A DNA stretch of 64,000 bases, taken from NCBI RefSeq assembly GCF_002860325.1, contig NZ_PKOJ01000001.1, positions 496,001-560,000 of the forward strand, written 5' to 3'. The translations under genes and the position numbers were made by a program. Below are positions 44,552 to 53,611 of this stretch, piece after piece (the first letter of the stretch is position 1; each line of letters begins with the position of its first letter). The DNA is from Neptunicoccus cionae. Lineage in GTDB: Bacteria; Pseudomonadota; Alphaproteobacteria; Rhodobacterales; Rhodobacteraceae. A model generated the notes under the pieces. It worked only from the letters and a program-made list of their open reading frames with translations, was not told the DNA's origin and made no database searches.

Positions 44552-46077
44552 GCGGCGGCCTCTTGTCTTTGACCGGCCATCATCAGGCCAAGGGTTTGTC
44601 TGTCTGCTTTGGCGCTGTCGATGATGCCAACGTTCTGCCCGTCACACAGCACCATGATGCGGTCCGACAGGGACATGATCTCGTCCAGTTCGACCGAGAC
44701 CAGGAGGATCGCACATCCCGCGTCGCGGAGTTCCAGCAGCTGTTTGTGAATGAACTCGATCGCGCCTACGTCGACGCCGCGGGTCGGCTGGCCTACCAGT
44801 AGCACGCCGGGGTTGGCGGAAAATTCCCGTGCGATGACAATTTTCTGTTGGTTGCCACCTGAAAAGTTCTTGGCATTCAGACGCGGGTTCGGCGGGCGCA
44901 CATCATAATGGGCCATTTTGTCTTCGCAGTTTTTCTGGATCGCTGTGTAATCAAACAGTTTGCCATCCCCTGCAAGTCCGGTGTCCTGAAAGCCGAGGAT
45001 CATGTTTTCGCGCGCTTCGAAGTTCAGCACCAGCCCGTGGGTGTGGCGGTCTTCGGGGATATGGCCGACGCCGAGATCACGGATGATGCGCGGGTCTGTC
45101 TGGTCGGCTGCTGTGACTTCTGTGCCAAGGATGTTTAGGCTGCCGCTGGTCAGGTGGCGCATACCGGCAAGGGTTTCCATCAGTTGCGTCTGGCCGTTGC
45201 CGGATACTCCAGCCACCCCGAGGATTTCGCCGGATCGCACTTCAAAGTTGATGTCTTCCAGTTCCACCACGCCCTGTGCATTGGTGTAGCCGAGGTTTTT
45301 GGCCGAAAACCGCACTTCGCCGGGTTTGGCCGGTTTGCGGTCCACTTCCAGCAGCACTTCCCGGCCGACCATCAGTTCGGCGAGTTCCTGCGGTGAAGTT
45401 TCGGATGTCTTGCGGTGGCCGACCATTTCGCCCTGACGCATGATCGACACGGTGTCGGTGATGTCCATGATCTCGGACAGTTTATGGGTAATCAGCAGGA
45501 CGGACACTCCGTCATCACGCAGAACCTTGAGAATTTCAAAAAGCTGGTCTGCTTCCTGTGGGGTAAGAACGCCTGTGGGTTCATCGAGGATGAGCACCTT
45601 TGCGCCGCCTTTCAGCGCCTTGATGATCTCTACCCGCTGGCGCTGACCCACGTTCAGATCGGACACCAGCGCATGAGGGTCCACCTTGAGATTATAGGTT
45701 TCGGACAGGTGCAGCAGCCGTTCCAGTGCCGCGCCGCGACCGTCGCGCAGCATCAAACCGCCTTCGGTGCCCAGCATAACGTTTTCAAGGACGGTAAATG
45801 TCGGGACCAGCATAAAGTGCTGATGGACCATTCCGATACCGTGTTCGATGGCATCCGCAGAGGAACGCACATCCACATGCTGCCCGCCAAAGTGAATTTC
45901 GCCACTGTCTGCACGGTGCATCCCGTAGATGATATTCATCAGGGTGGACTTGCCAGCGCCGTTTTCCCCGATAATACCGTGGATGGAACCGGCCTCGACA
46001 GCAAGATTGATGTTCTTGTTGGCTTTTACCAAGCCGAATGACTTGCTGACGTTTTTCAGCTCCAGCGCAGTATTCAT
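44548..46077 (-). CDS. Nucleoside/sugar ABC transporter ATP-binding protein (two ATPase domains)
   Basis: A 509-residue tandem ATPase. Domain 1 has GENGAGKSTL, signature NVGQRQRVEI and LILDEPTGVLTP. Domain 2 has a modified P-loop, GVSGNGQTQL, and signature FSGGNQQKIVIAREF with VGQPTRGVD at Walker B, the asymmetry usual for sugar and nucleoside importers. It is encoded between the BMP binding protein and the two permeases. Confidence 0.88.
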   Translation of the reverse strand: MNTALELKNVSKSFGLVKANKNINLAVEAGSIHGIIGENGAGKSTLMNIIYGMHRADSGEIHFGGQHVDVRSSADAIEHGIGMVHQHFMLVPTFTVLENVMLGTEGGLMLRDGRGAALERLLHLSETYNLKVDPHALVSDLNVGQRQRVEIIKALKGGAKVLILDEPTGVLTPQEADQLFEILKVLRDDGVSVLLITHKLSEIMDITDTVSIMRQGEMVGHRKTSETSPQELAELMVGREVLLEVDRKPAKPGEVRFSAKNLGYTNAQGVVELEDINFEVRSGEILGVAGVSGNGQTQLMETLAGMRHLTSGSLNILGTEVTAADQTDPRIIRDLGVGHIPEDRHTHGLVLNFEARENMILGFQDTGLAGDGKLFDYTAIQKNCEDKMAHYDVRPPNPRLNAKNFSGGNQQKIVIAREFSANPGVLLVGQPTRGVDVGAIEFIHKQLLELRDAGCAILLVSVELDEIMSLSDRIMVLCDGQNVGIIDSAKADRQTLGLMMAGQRQEAAA

Positions 46078-46183
46078 ATCTGTCCCTCACCCTGTTGAAG
46101 GCCTGTTGTTGATCCGGATCGTTGCCTTGCCCGGCTTGCGTTTAGGCTCTTGGTCAAGAGCGTAAACGAAATTCGGGGCGGGG

Positions 46184-46209
46184 ACGGGACGGCCCTTGGG
46201 CCGCCCCGT
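46184..46209. other. Stem-loop between binding-protein and ATPase genes
   Basis: ACGGGACGGCCC (46184-46195) pairs with GGGCCGCCCCGT (46198-46209) with one mismatch. No T run follows on the minus strand, so it more likely stabilises the abundant binding-protein mRNA than ends it. Confidence 0.5.
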
Positions 46210-46222
46210 TATTGTTGTTGGA

Positions 46223-47233
46223 TTACATTTTGCAGGTGTTGTCGGAACGATAGTCGTGCACTTTGATTTCGCCCGCAGTGATCTTAGCTGCGGCCTGATC
46301 GATCGCGGATTTCATTTCCGGTGTAATCAGATCGGCGTTGTATTCGTCCAGCGCCCAGCCAACGCCACCTTCGGCAACACCAAGCAGGCGAACGCCTGTC
46401 TCGAAATCACCTGACATGGCGTCTTTCATGGTCTCGTAGGCAGCCACATCCACACGCTTCAGCATGGACGTCAGCACGTTACCAGGAGCCATGTAGTTCT
46501 GGTTGGAATCCACGCCGATGGCCAGTTTGCCCGCATCCGCTGCGGCCTGAATTACGCCAACACCGGTCCCGCCGGCAGCTTGAAAGACAACATCCGCGCC
46601 GCGGTCGATCTGGGCTTGCGTCAGTTCGGACCCTTTGGTCGGGTCGTTCCATGCAGCCGGAGTTGTACCGGTCATGTTCTGCAACACTTTCGCGTCGTCT
46701 TTAGTGGCCTTAACGCCTTGTTCATACCCGCAGGCAAAAGCGCGGATCAAAGGAATGTCCATACCGCCGACAAAGCCGACCGTGCCGGTTTCAGAAGCCA
46801 TAGCTGCTGCAACACCGACCAGATAAGAGCCTTCTTCTTCTTTGAACGCATACTGGCGCAGGTTCGGGTGATCCAGCCACGACACGTCGATAATAGAGAA
46901 GTTCACATCGGGGTTGGCCGCAGCCACAGCCGAAATCGCGTCAGCCTGTGCAAAACCTACGCCCAGAACAACAGTCGCACCGCGTTGAACCATTTTCTCC
47001 ATGGCTTGCTGGCGCTGTGCTTCGTTGGTGACTTCGAATTCCATCACCTCAACGCCGGTTTCATCCTGAAACTTTTTAATGCCGGCATAAACGCCTTCAT
47101 TGAAGGATTTGTCGAATTTGCCGCCCATATCGTAGATAACGGCGGGTTTGAAATCGCCGTGGCTCTCGGCCACTGCGAAAGAGGATACGGCTGTAAATGC
47201 ACCAGCCAGTACCGTTGTAAGTACTTTTTTCAT
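46223..47233 (-). CDS. BMP family nucleoside-binding periplasmic protein
   Basis: A 336-residue exported protein (signal MKKVLTTVLAGAFTAVSSFA, cleaved about AVA-ESH) of the BmpA/PnrA family: VIYDMGGKFDKSFNEGVYAG, VGFVGGMDIPLIRAFACGYEQG. Members bind purine and pyrimidine nucleosides. The hydrolase and ribokinase encoded upstream in the same operon make nucleosides the likely ligand. Confidence 0.9.
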   Translation of the reverse strand: MKKVLTTVLAGAFTAVSSFAVAESHGDFKPAVIYDMGGKFDKSFNEGVYAGIKKFQDETGVEVMEFEVTNEAQRQQAMEKMVQRGATVVLGVGFAQADAISAVAAANPDVNFSIIDVSWLDHPNLRQYAFKEEEGSYLVGVAAAMASETGTVGFVGGMDIPLIRAFACGYEQGVKATKDDAKVLQNMTGTTPAAWNDPTKGSELTQAQIDRGADVVFQAAGGTGVGVIQAAADAGKLAIGVDSNQNYMAPGNVLTSMLKRVDVAAYETMKDAMSGDFETGVRLLGVAEGGVGWALDEYNADLITPEMKSAIDQAAAKITAGEIKVHDYRSDNTCKM

Positions 47234-47298
47234 TGAAGTCTCCTTGTTGGCGGCACCGCAGGGGTGCCTTTGGGTTTGTAACGGCCTTGGGCGTAGGA

Positions 47299-48141
47299 TT
47301 AGCTGCGCTGGCCGATCTCTTTCAGTCTTTCTTCCAGAAATTCTCCGGCTGTCTGGTGATCCAGCTGCACATCAGGGCGCGGGTGCATGAACAGCGGCAG
47401 GGAATAACGGGATTTGTTTTCCTGTTTTGGCGGGTTTACCACACGGTGGATGGTCGACGGGTAATAGTTGCGAGACGCCCGCTCCAGCATGTCGCCTGCA
47501 TTGACGTTAATATAGCCGGTGCCGCAGGGAATGTCGTGCCAGTTGCCGTTCACGTCCTGTGCCTGAAGGCCGGGCTCCGATCCTGTCACCAGCAGGGTGA
47601 TCAGGTTGATATCGCCGTGGGCTGCTGCGCGCACTTCGCCCGGCTGAACGTCATCAGGAAGGGGCGGATAGTGCAGAACCCGCAGAAGGTGGCTTTCACT
47701 GTCCTTGATCATATCCTGAAACGGCATGGAAAGCTGTTGCTTGACGTCATACGGTGTGACCTGATCCAGCCAGCCGAGCAGCATCTTGCCCATGCCGACC
47801 ATCTTGTTGTGGAAGTTCTTTGTCACCTCGGAGACGCCTTCGGGCAGGTCGTTCTTCTGGTAGACGTGATAGAATTCCTTCAGGTCTTTTTGGGCCGCGC
47901 CTTTGGCGTTCTCGGATTTATAACCGAAATAGCCAGAAGGATCGCCCATATCGGTGGCGTCTTTCAGCTTGTCGTCGCTGGCGAAATAATCCGGCCAGAC
48001 ATCATACATGGCTTCGATTTCGGACATGTCGATGTCGTGGTCCTTGATCACCGCAAAACCGGTTTCGCGCAGGGATTTGGCGAATTTTTCCGGTGCGTCC
48101 GGATCGGACGGGCTGACGGCGAGTACGGCGAATTCTGTCAT
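47299..48141 (-). CDS. 2-oxoglutarate/Fe(II) oxygenase, isopenicillin-N-synthase-like
   Basis: A 280-residue double-stranded beta-helix oxygenase. Iron ligands are H175 and D177 (AAHGDINLITLL) and H232 (STIHRVV); R245 (RYSLPLF) would hold 2-oxoglutarate. It lies between nucleoside hydrolase and nucleoside-binding protein genes, all on one strand with short gaps. I infer that it oxidises a nucleobase, nucleoside or product of the pathway; other members of the family act on quite different molecules. Confidence 0.85.
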   Translation of the reverse strand: MTEFAVLAVSPSDPDAPEKFAKSLRETGFAVIKDHDIDMSEIEAMYDVWPDYFASDDKLKDATDMGDPSGYFGYKSENAKGAAQKDLKEFYHVYQKNDLPEGVSEVTKNFHNKMVGMGKMLLGWLDQVTPYDVKQQLSMPFQDMIKDSESHLLRVLHYPPLPDDVQPGEVRAAAHGDINLITLLVTGSEPGLQAQDVNGNWHDIPCGTGYINVNAGDMLERASRNYYPSTIHRVVNPPKQENKSRYSLPLFMHPRPDVQLDHQTAGEFLEERLKEIGQRS

Positions 48142-48156
48142 GGGAGTTCTCCTGTT

Positions 48157-49077
48157 TTAAGAGCCGGTTTGTAGCATTGTTAGAAACCGGCGTTTCACAC
48201 CATCAATATCCACGCCCATGGGCACCTTGTGTTTTGGTCGGGACGGATCGGTAGAACGTATTGTCTGGCCTATGCGATCACCTTCCACGATAACTTCTAG
48301 CGCGTGGTTTTCAATGGTAAAATACTGGGGGTCTGTGATGGCAATGACTGCCGTAGGGTCATGCATTTGCGAGCCTGAAATCCCGTGGTGGGTCTCGTAA
48401 AAATTCACGTAATACTGGACCGCTTCGTTCAGGAAACCGCCAAGTTTCGGGCTGGCCTGAGCGATTGCGGCGAAATCCGGCTTGTCACAGACAACCTGTG
48501 TCGTGACATCAAGCCCGACCATGGTCAGCGGCCAGTGGGCGGCAAAGACCTCATCCGCGGCGTGGGGGTCGTTCCAGATATTGGCCTCGGCATAGGCGGA
48601 TACATTGCCCCGCTCCAGCCCGCCGCCCATGATCACGACGGATTTGACCTTCTCCGCGATGGTCGGGTCGTGGCGCAAGGCGAGCGCGATGTTTGTGAGC
48701 GGACCAATCGGGCAGAGCGTAATCTCGCCCGGATTTTCGTTGATCAGGCGACAGATGAATTCATGGGCCGGTTCGTCAACCGGACGCGCGGTAATTTCTT
48801 GGGCGGGCATGTCGCCAAAGCCTTCGGCCCCGTGCACATAATCCGACACAGGGTTTGGCGTCTGCACCAACGGTTTGCCCGCGCCGACGGCCACCGGAAT
48901 TTCCTGCCCGGCCCGTTCTGCGAGCACGATGGCATTCCGTGCGGCGATTTCCGTTGTGACATTGCCAAAAACACTGGTCATGCCGACAATCTCGATTTCC
49001 GGGTGCAGGGCGGCATAGAAGATCGCCATTGCATCGTCGATGCCGGGGTCGGTGTCGATAAGGATCTTATGTGTCAT
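48157..49077 (-). CDS. Inosine-uridine preferring nucleoside hydrolase
   Basis: A 306-residue enzyme with the Ca-binding DTDPGIDDAMA motif (residues 8-18), TSVFGNVTTEIAARNA, and VVIMGGGLERGNVSAYAEANIWNDPHAA typical of the IU-nucleoside hydrolases. It splits nucleosides into base and ribose. Its ATG overlaps the ribokinase stop (ATGA), so the ribose produced meets the kinase encoded just upstream. Confidence 0.92.
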   Translation of the reverse strand: MTHKILIDTDPGIDDAMAIFYAALHPEIEIVGMTSVFGNVTTEIAARNAIVLAERAGQEIPVAVGAGKPLVQTPNPVSDYVHGAEGFGDMPAQEITARPVDEPAHEFICRLINENPGEITLCPIGPLTNIALALRHDPTIAEKVKSVVIMGGGLERGNVSAYAEANIWNDPHAADEVFAAHWPLTMVGLDVTTQVVCDKPDFAAIAQASPKLGGFLNEAVQYYVNFYETHHGISGSQMHDPTAVIAITDPQYFTIENHALEVIVEGDRIGQTIRSTDPSRPKHKVPMGVDIDGVKRRFLTMLQTGS

Positions 49078-49949
49078 GTGTTGGCTTTCAGGAAGGACAG
49101 GGTGTCTTCGCGGGTCGGGATCGCAGGGGCGGCCCCTGCGCGTGTCACCTGAACCGCGGCCGCGGCCGCGGCGAATTGCAGGGCTTTGGCGGGATCGTCA
49201 GTGGCCGACAGCTCTGCCACGAAAGCGCCCAGAAACGTATCACCTGCGCCTGTGGTGTCTGTCGGAGTTACAGCGAAGCTGTTCTGGTCGAATTGCCGGC
49301 CGTCCGCATAAAGGGTCGCGCCCTTGGAGCCTTTGGTGATCAGCAGATAGGGTAGGCCGACAGACTGGAGGTCTGTGCCAAGGGCGGTTTGCAGGGCTGC
49401 GGCTTCGCCTTCGTTCACCGCCAGAAGGTGAATATGGTCAAGCATCGGGATCGCGTGATCCGCATCAAAAGGTGCAGCGGAATAGACAACCCGCAGGCCC
49501 TTCGCCTTGGCCATGCGGGCCATTTCCGGCACCGCGTTTGTTTCGTTCTGGCACAAGATCCAGTCTTTGGCGGGATCGGCCTGTGCCAGCGCTGCTTCGA
49601 ACTGGTCTGTGGTAAAGGCTTGGTTGGAGCCGCCAAACAGGACGATCTGGTTTTCCGCCTTGTCATCCACAAAGATCACCGCATGGCCTGTGGGGGTGGC
49701 AACAGTGCGCAGTCCGTCAGTGGACAAACCGAAACCGTCAATCTGTTCGCGCAGCCAGTCCCCGTCCGGACCAAGGCACCCGAGGTGCAGCGTCTGCGCG
49801 CCGGAGCGGTGCGCCGCAATGGACTGGTTGATGCCCTTGCCGCCGAGATATTTCTCAAACGAGCTGGAGGCGAGTGTCTCTCCGGCTGCCGGAAGGTGGG
49901 GCACTCGGTAGACCAGATCGAGGTTTATAGAGCCGAAATTCAGGATCAT
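49074..49949 (-). CDS. Ribokinase (PfkB family)
   Basis: A 291-residue PfkB kinase: N-terminal GSINLDLVYRVPHLPAAGET, GGKGINQSIAAHRSGA, and C-terminal DTTGAGDTFLGAFVAEL whose last Asp is the catalytic base. It phosphorylates ribose released by the nucleoside hydrolase. It is the first gene of the seven-gene leftward operon. Confidence 0.9.
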   Translation of the reverse strand: MILNFGSINLDLVYRVPHLPAAGETLASSSFEKYLGGKGINQSIAAHRSGAQTLHLGCLGPDGDWLREQIDGFGLSTDGLRTVATPTGHAVIFVDDKAENQIVLFGGSNQAFTTDQFEAALAQADPAKDWILCQNETNAVPEMARMAKAKGLRVVYSAAPFDADHAIPMLDHIHLLAVNEGEAAALQTALGTDLQSVGLPYLLITKGSKGATLYADGRQFDQNSFAVTPTDTTGAGDTFLGAFVAELSATDDPAKALQFAAAAAAVQVTRAGAAPAIPTREDTLSFLKANT

Positions 49950-50077
49950 TTATTTGGGCTTTGTCCCTGTTGGATCGAAGATAAAGAGCAACGCTAGCGG
50001 GTTTGTTGCTGCATCTCTAGTTTTTTTTTCGTTTTTCCTGACCAAATGGACAAGTTTTCGGTGCGGGGTGCAGAAAT

Positions 50078-50111
50078 GCGCTCCGCGCGGGGATATTTGC
50101 CGAAAATGGAG
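50078..50111 (+). repeat. Dispersed repeat, copy B3 (GGGATATTT type)
   Basis: Begins GCGCTCCGCGCGGGGATATT, shared with B2 on the other strand, then TGCCGAAAATGGAG. It lies between the ribokinase and SCP2 genes. Confidence 0.6.
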
Positions 50112-50121
50112 CCGTTGCGGA

Positions 50122-50415
50122 TCAGGCTTTGGTGAGGATTTCGGAGACCTTCAAAGCGCGCATGTTGGAACCATCCACTTTCAGCTTGCCCGACATAAAG
50201 GCCATCGCGGGGTTCTGGCTGCCGTCCAGAATATTGCGGAAGGTCTGTTCCGTTGCGGTCAGTGTGACGTCTGCTTGGGCATCCGAAAGGGTCGCGCCCT
50301 GATCTGTCAGGTGGACGCTGCCATGGTCGCGTATCACCAGTTTGGCACTGCCTTGCAGGGTGCCGGTGACGCGGGGGGACAGGTGGTCGAGGAACTCCTG
50401 CAGGACTGCGGACAT
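50122..50415 (-). CDS. SCP2 sterol-binding domain protein
   Basis: A 97-residue SCP2-fold protein (GSAKLVIRDHGSVHL, DVTLTATEQTFRNILDGSQNP, AFMSGKLKVDGSNMRALKVSEIL). Such domains hold lipids or acyl groups. Only one base separates the ATG from the T run of a strong terminator, so there is no ribosome site and the mRNA is either leaderless or made by readthrough from the TRAP operon. Confidence 0.83.
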   Translation of the reverse strand: MSAVLQEFLDHLSPRVTGTLQGSAKLVIRDHGSVHLTDQGATLSDAQADVTLTATEQTFRNILDGSQNPAMAFMSGKLKVDGSNMRALKVSEILTKA

Positions 50416-50447
50416 GAAAAAGCCTCCGGTTGGGTGGCCGGAGGCTT
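50416..50447 (-). terminator. Rho-independent terminator after TRAP operon
   Basis: On the minus strand AAGCCTCCGG (50447-50438) pairs with CCGGAGGCTT (50429-50420) and TTTTT follows. The T run reaches the start codon of the SCP2 gene. Confidence 0.85.
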
Positions 50448-50489
50448 AGCCGCGCAGGGCGCGTTTGGGCAAGCTTGCCGTCGCGGCAG

Positions 50490-51866
50490 CTATTTGGTGA
50501 TCATTTCCGGACCCATCACCAGATTTGGCAGGAAGGTCGAAATGATCGGGATGTAGGTGATCATGATCAGGAACACAAAGAGGATGGCAAGGAAAGGAAG
50601 TGCCGCACGCACCACCGCCATCATCGGCATTCCGGCCACGCCGGAGGTCACAAACAGGTTGAGCCCTACAGGCGGCGTGATCATACCGATTTCCATGTTC
50701 ACCACCATGATGATGCCAAGGTGGATCGGGTCGATGCCAAGTTCGATGGCGATCGGGAACACCAGCGGTGCCACAATCACCAGCAGGCCGGAGGGTTCCA
50801 TGAACTGGCCACCGATGAGTAGGATCACGTTAACCACGATCAGGAAGGCGACAGGGCCAAGTCCGGCGGCCAGCATCGCCTTGGTGATCTGCTGGGGGAT
50901 TTGTTCGTCGGTTAGAACATGCTTCAGGATCAGCGCACAGGCGATCACAAACAGCAGCGTCACAGTCAGCTTGCCCGCTTCAAACAGGGTGTCCACCGTA
51001 TCCCTGTGCCAGATCGCCGTGAACAGCGCTTGTGGCTTTTTCAGCAGCGAGGTGTTGTTTTGCCCCTCTGCCGTGGCCAGTGGACCCATGTCGCGGTAGA
51101 CAAAACTGGCGATGAACCATGCGTAGATCGCAGCAACTGCTGCGGCTTCGGTCGGTGTGAAGATACCGCCGTAGATGCCGCCGAGGATGATGACGATCAG
51201 GAACAGGCCCCAACCGGCCTCTCGGGCGGCGGCTAAGCGTTCGGACCAAGCGGCGCGCTCGCCCTTGGGCAGACCTTTGACGCGGGCCATCACGTAAATG
51301 CCGATCATCAGCATGATACCGGCGAGCAATCCGGGAAACACACCGGCAAGGAACATGCGACCGACCGAAACCTCTACCGCCGCGGCGTAGACCACCATCA
51401 CGATGGACGGCGGAATCAGAATGCCAAGCGTGCCGGCGTTACAGATCACACCGGCGGCAAATTCCTTGGTGTAACCCACCTGCCGCATCCCTGCGATCAC
51501 GATGGAGCCGATGGCGACTACAGTGGCAGGGGAGGAACCGGAGAGAGCGGCAAACATCATACAGGCGAAAACACCCGCAATCGCCAGACCACCGTGGAAA
51601 TGCCCGACACAAGCGATGGAAAACCGGATGATCCGTCGCGCCACGCCACCCGTGGACATGAAAGAGGACGCAAGGATGAAGAAGGGAATGGCCAGCAGCG
51701 TGTAATGCCCTTCAAAGGCGTTGAACAGGGTCTGGGCGACAGATGCGAGTGAACTGTCAGAGAACCACAGCAGGAACAGCACCGAAGAAAAGCCGAGAGA
51801 CACGGCAATAGGCACGCCGATCAGCAACAGGCCAATCACCATGGCAAAGAGAAGAATGACTTCCAT
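50490..51866 (-). CDS. dctM: TRAP transporter large permease (DctM)
   Basis: A 458-residue membrane protein with about twelve hydrophobic segments, starting MEVILLFAMVIGLLLIGVPIAVSLG and carrying GILIPPSIVMVVYAA and GMITPPVGLNLFV. It is the transport subunit of the sodium-driven TRAP system whose other parts are encoded immediately upstream. Confidence 0.92.
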   Translation of the reverse strand: MEVILLFAMVIGLLLIGVPIAVSLGFSSVLFLLWFSDSSLASVAQTLFNAFEGHYTLLAIPFFILASSFMSTGGVARRIIRFSIACVGHFHGGLAIAGVFACMMFAALSGSSPATVVAIGSIVIAGMRQVGYTKEFAAGVICNAGTLGILIPPSIVMVVYAAAVEVSVGRMFLAGVFPGLLAGIMLMIGIYVMARVKGLPKGERAAWSERLAAAREAGWGLFLIVIILGGIYGGIFTPTEAAAVAAIYAWFIASFVYRDMGPLATAEGQNNTSLLKKPQALFTAIWHRDTVDTLFEAGKLTVTLLFVIACALILKHVLTDEQIPQQITKAMLAAGLGPVAFLIVVNVILLIGGQFMEPSGLLVIVAPLVFPIAIELGIDPIHLGIIMVVNMEIGMITPPVGLNLFVTSGVAGMPMMAVVRAALPFLAILFVFLIMITYIPIISTFLPNLVMGPEMITK

Positions 51867-51868
51867 GA

Positions 51869-52534
51869 TTAATTGTCCTTCACGTATTGGGCGGCGTCTT
51901 CGACAGAGTCTTCGGCTTCATGGCTGACGATCAGCATGGAGATTTCTCCCCGCCACAGTTTCACGCCCGCCTGACAAAAGCGGAACAGCAGCAGGGCCAT
52001 AGAAATCGGCAGCACCATATAGGGCAGCAGACGGGGCAGTTTTTCGTATTCGTCGCCATCGTTGAACAGGTTTTCCATGAAACCCAGAATGGCAGGCATT
52101 GGCACATCGTCGGTTTCGTACCAGCCTTTGCCGCGGAATTTTTCTTCAAATCCGGTGGGAAACCAGCGGCCGGTCGTGGCGGGAAGGTTGGCGAAATTGG
52201 CCCAATAGTCCCAGGCGCCTTTTAACAGCAGGAAGGAGAAGATGATGCAGACGGTTACCGAGATCATCCCGAGTGTTTTGCGCGCCTTCGGTGGCACAAT
52301 GTTCAGAATTGCATCCACGCCCAGATGGGCATTGATTTTGACAGCATAGGACGCGCCGAGCAGCACCATCCAGCCGAACAGGAAGACGGTGAATTCTACC
52401 GCCCAGAGAATATTCGAGTTGAACCCGTAGCGCGCGACAACATTTGCAAATGTCACCACTGTCATTAGGCCAAGGATAGACGCGATCAGCGTTTCTTCCA
52501 AACGGTCCGTCCAGCTTTGAGCTTTCTGTGACAT
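51869..52534 (-). CDS. dctQ: TRAP transporter small permease (DctQ)
   Basis: A 221-residue membrane protein with four main hydrophobic segments (LIASILGLMTVVTFANVVARY near the start). The start at 52534 follows GGGAGGA; the frame continues to 52597 without support. It carries an extra loop of about 50 residues between helices 3 and 4 (ANLPATTGRWFPTGF to FNDGDEYE), longer than in compact DctQ proteins. It ends two bases before dctM. Confidence 0.87.
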   Translation of the reverse strand: MSQKAQSWTDRLEETLIASILGLMTVVTFANVVARYGFNSNILWAVEFTVFLFGWMVLLGASYAVKINAHLGVDAILNIVPPKARKTLGMISVTVCIIFSFLLLKGAWDYWANFANLPATTGRWFPTGFEEKFRGKGWYETDDVPMPAILGFMENLFNDGDEYEKLPRLLPYMVLPISMALLLFRFCQAGVKLWRGEISMLIVSHEAEDSVEDAAQYVKDN

Positions 52535-52561
52535 GTGCAAATCCTCCCGAGATTTTAGGAC

Positions 52562-52593
52562 AAAAAAGGGGCGGGCCAACACAGGCCCGCCCC
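52562..52593 (-). terminator. Attenuating terminator between dctP and dctQ
   Basis: GGGGCGGGCC (52568-52577) and GGCCCGCCCC (52584-52593) pair perfectly, and on the minus strand six T follow (52567-52562). Placed 11 bases after dctP, it would let more binding protein than permease be made. Confidence 0.8.
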
Positions 52594-52603
52594 GCAACAG
52601 GTC

Positions 52604-53611
52604 TTAGTTTGTCATGGACATGTTGATCTTCTGGGCTGCTTCGATGTTATCCGCACCGACATCGCCTTCGAACTTCGCCCAAACCGGCTTCATCGCTTCA
52701 ACCCATGCTGCGCGTTGTTCGGCTGTCAGTTCGCGCACGGTGCCACCGGCATCGATCACGGACTGTTTGGCGGCCTGGTTCACGGCATAAGCTTCGGAGT
52801 TGCGGGCTTCGGTTACTTCGCCAACGATGGTGAGGAACTGGTCGCGCACTTCAGCGTCCAGACCGTCCAGCCAGTCAACAGAGGCTACCAGCAGATAGTC
52901 GATGATGCCGTGGTTGGTTTCGGTGATACCGTCCTGAACCTCGAAGAACTTTTTGCCGTAGATGTTGGACCAAGTGTTTTCCTGACCGTCTACAACGCCG
53001 GTTTGCAGCGCACCATAAACTTCGGCAAATTTCATCTTCTGCGGGGAACCACCGATGGCTTCCATTTGCGCAACAAGCACGTCGGAAGATTGTACACGGA
53101 ACTTCAGACCGTTTGCATCTGTGGGCAGCAGCAGCGGTTTGCTGGCGGACATTTGCTTCATGCCGTTGTGCCAGTAGGCCAGCCCTTGCAGGCCGCGCTT
53201 TTGCATGGAATCCAGCATGGCCTGACCCGCATCAGAAGCCTGATAGGCGTTCACGGCTTTCATGTCATTAAACATGAACGGCAGATCGAAAATGCGGAAC
53301 TGTTTGGTGAATTTCTCGAACTTAGACAGGGAAGGTGCAGCCAGTTGCACATCGCCCTGAAGCATGGCTTCGAGAACCTTGTTATCATCATAGAGTGTGG
53401 AGTTCGGGAAGACCTCCATACACATCTTGCCGTTCATTTCCTCGTTCACGCGTTTTTCGAGGAGGGATGCAGCGATCCCTTTGGGGTGCTTGTCAGTGTT
53501 TGTTACGTGTGCGAATTTTACGACCACTTCGCCTTCTTCGCAGGCAGCAGCGGCGATGGATGGCACAAGAGCAACGGCTGCAACGCAGGCCGCTTTCAAG
53601 AAAGTCTTCAT
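52604..53611 (-). CDS. dctP: TRAP transporter substrate-binding protein (DctP)
   Basis: A 335-residue periplasmic protein (signal MKTFLKAACVAAVALVPSIA, cleaved near AAA-CEE) of the DctP family: VKFAHVTNTDKHPKGIAASLLEKRVNE, GLAYWHNGMKQMSASK, ENTWSNIYGKKFFEVQDGITETNH. The Arg that binds the carboxylate is in KFRVQSSDV. With dctBD divergent, C4-dicarboxylates are the likely substrate. Confidence 0.9.
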   Translation of the reverse strand: MKTFLKAACVAAVALVPSIAAAACEEGEVVVKFAHVTNTDKHPKGIAASLLEKRVNEEMNGKMCMEVFPNSTLYDDNKVLEAMLQGDVQLAAPSLSKFEKFTKQFRIFDLPFMFNDMKAVNAYQASDAGQAMLDSMQKRGLQGLAYWHNGMKQMSASKPLLLPTDANGLKFRVQSSDVLVAQMEAIGGSPQKMKFAEVYGALQTGVVDGQENTWSNIYGKKFFEVQDGITETNHGIIDYLLVASVDWLDGLDAEVRDQFLTIVGEVTEARNSEAYAVNQAAKQSVIDAGGTVRELTAEQRAAWVEAMKPVWAKFEGDVGADNIEAAQKINMSMTN

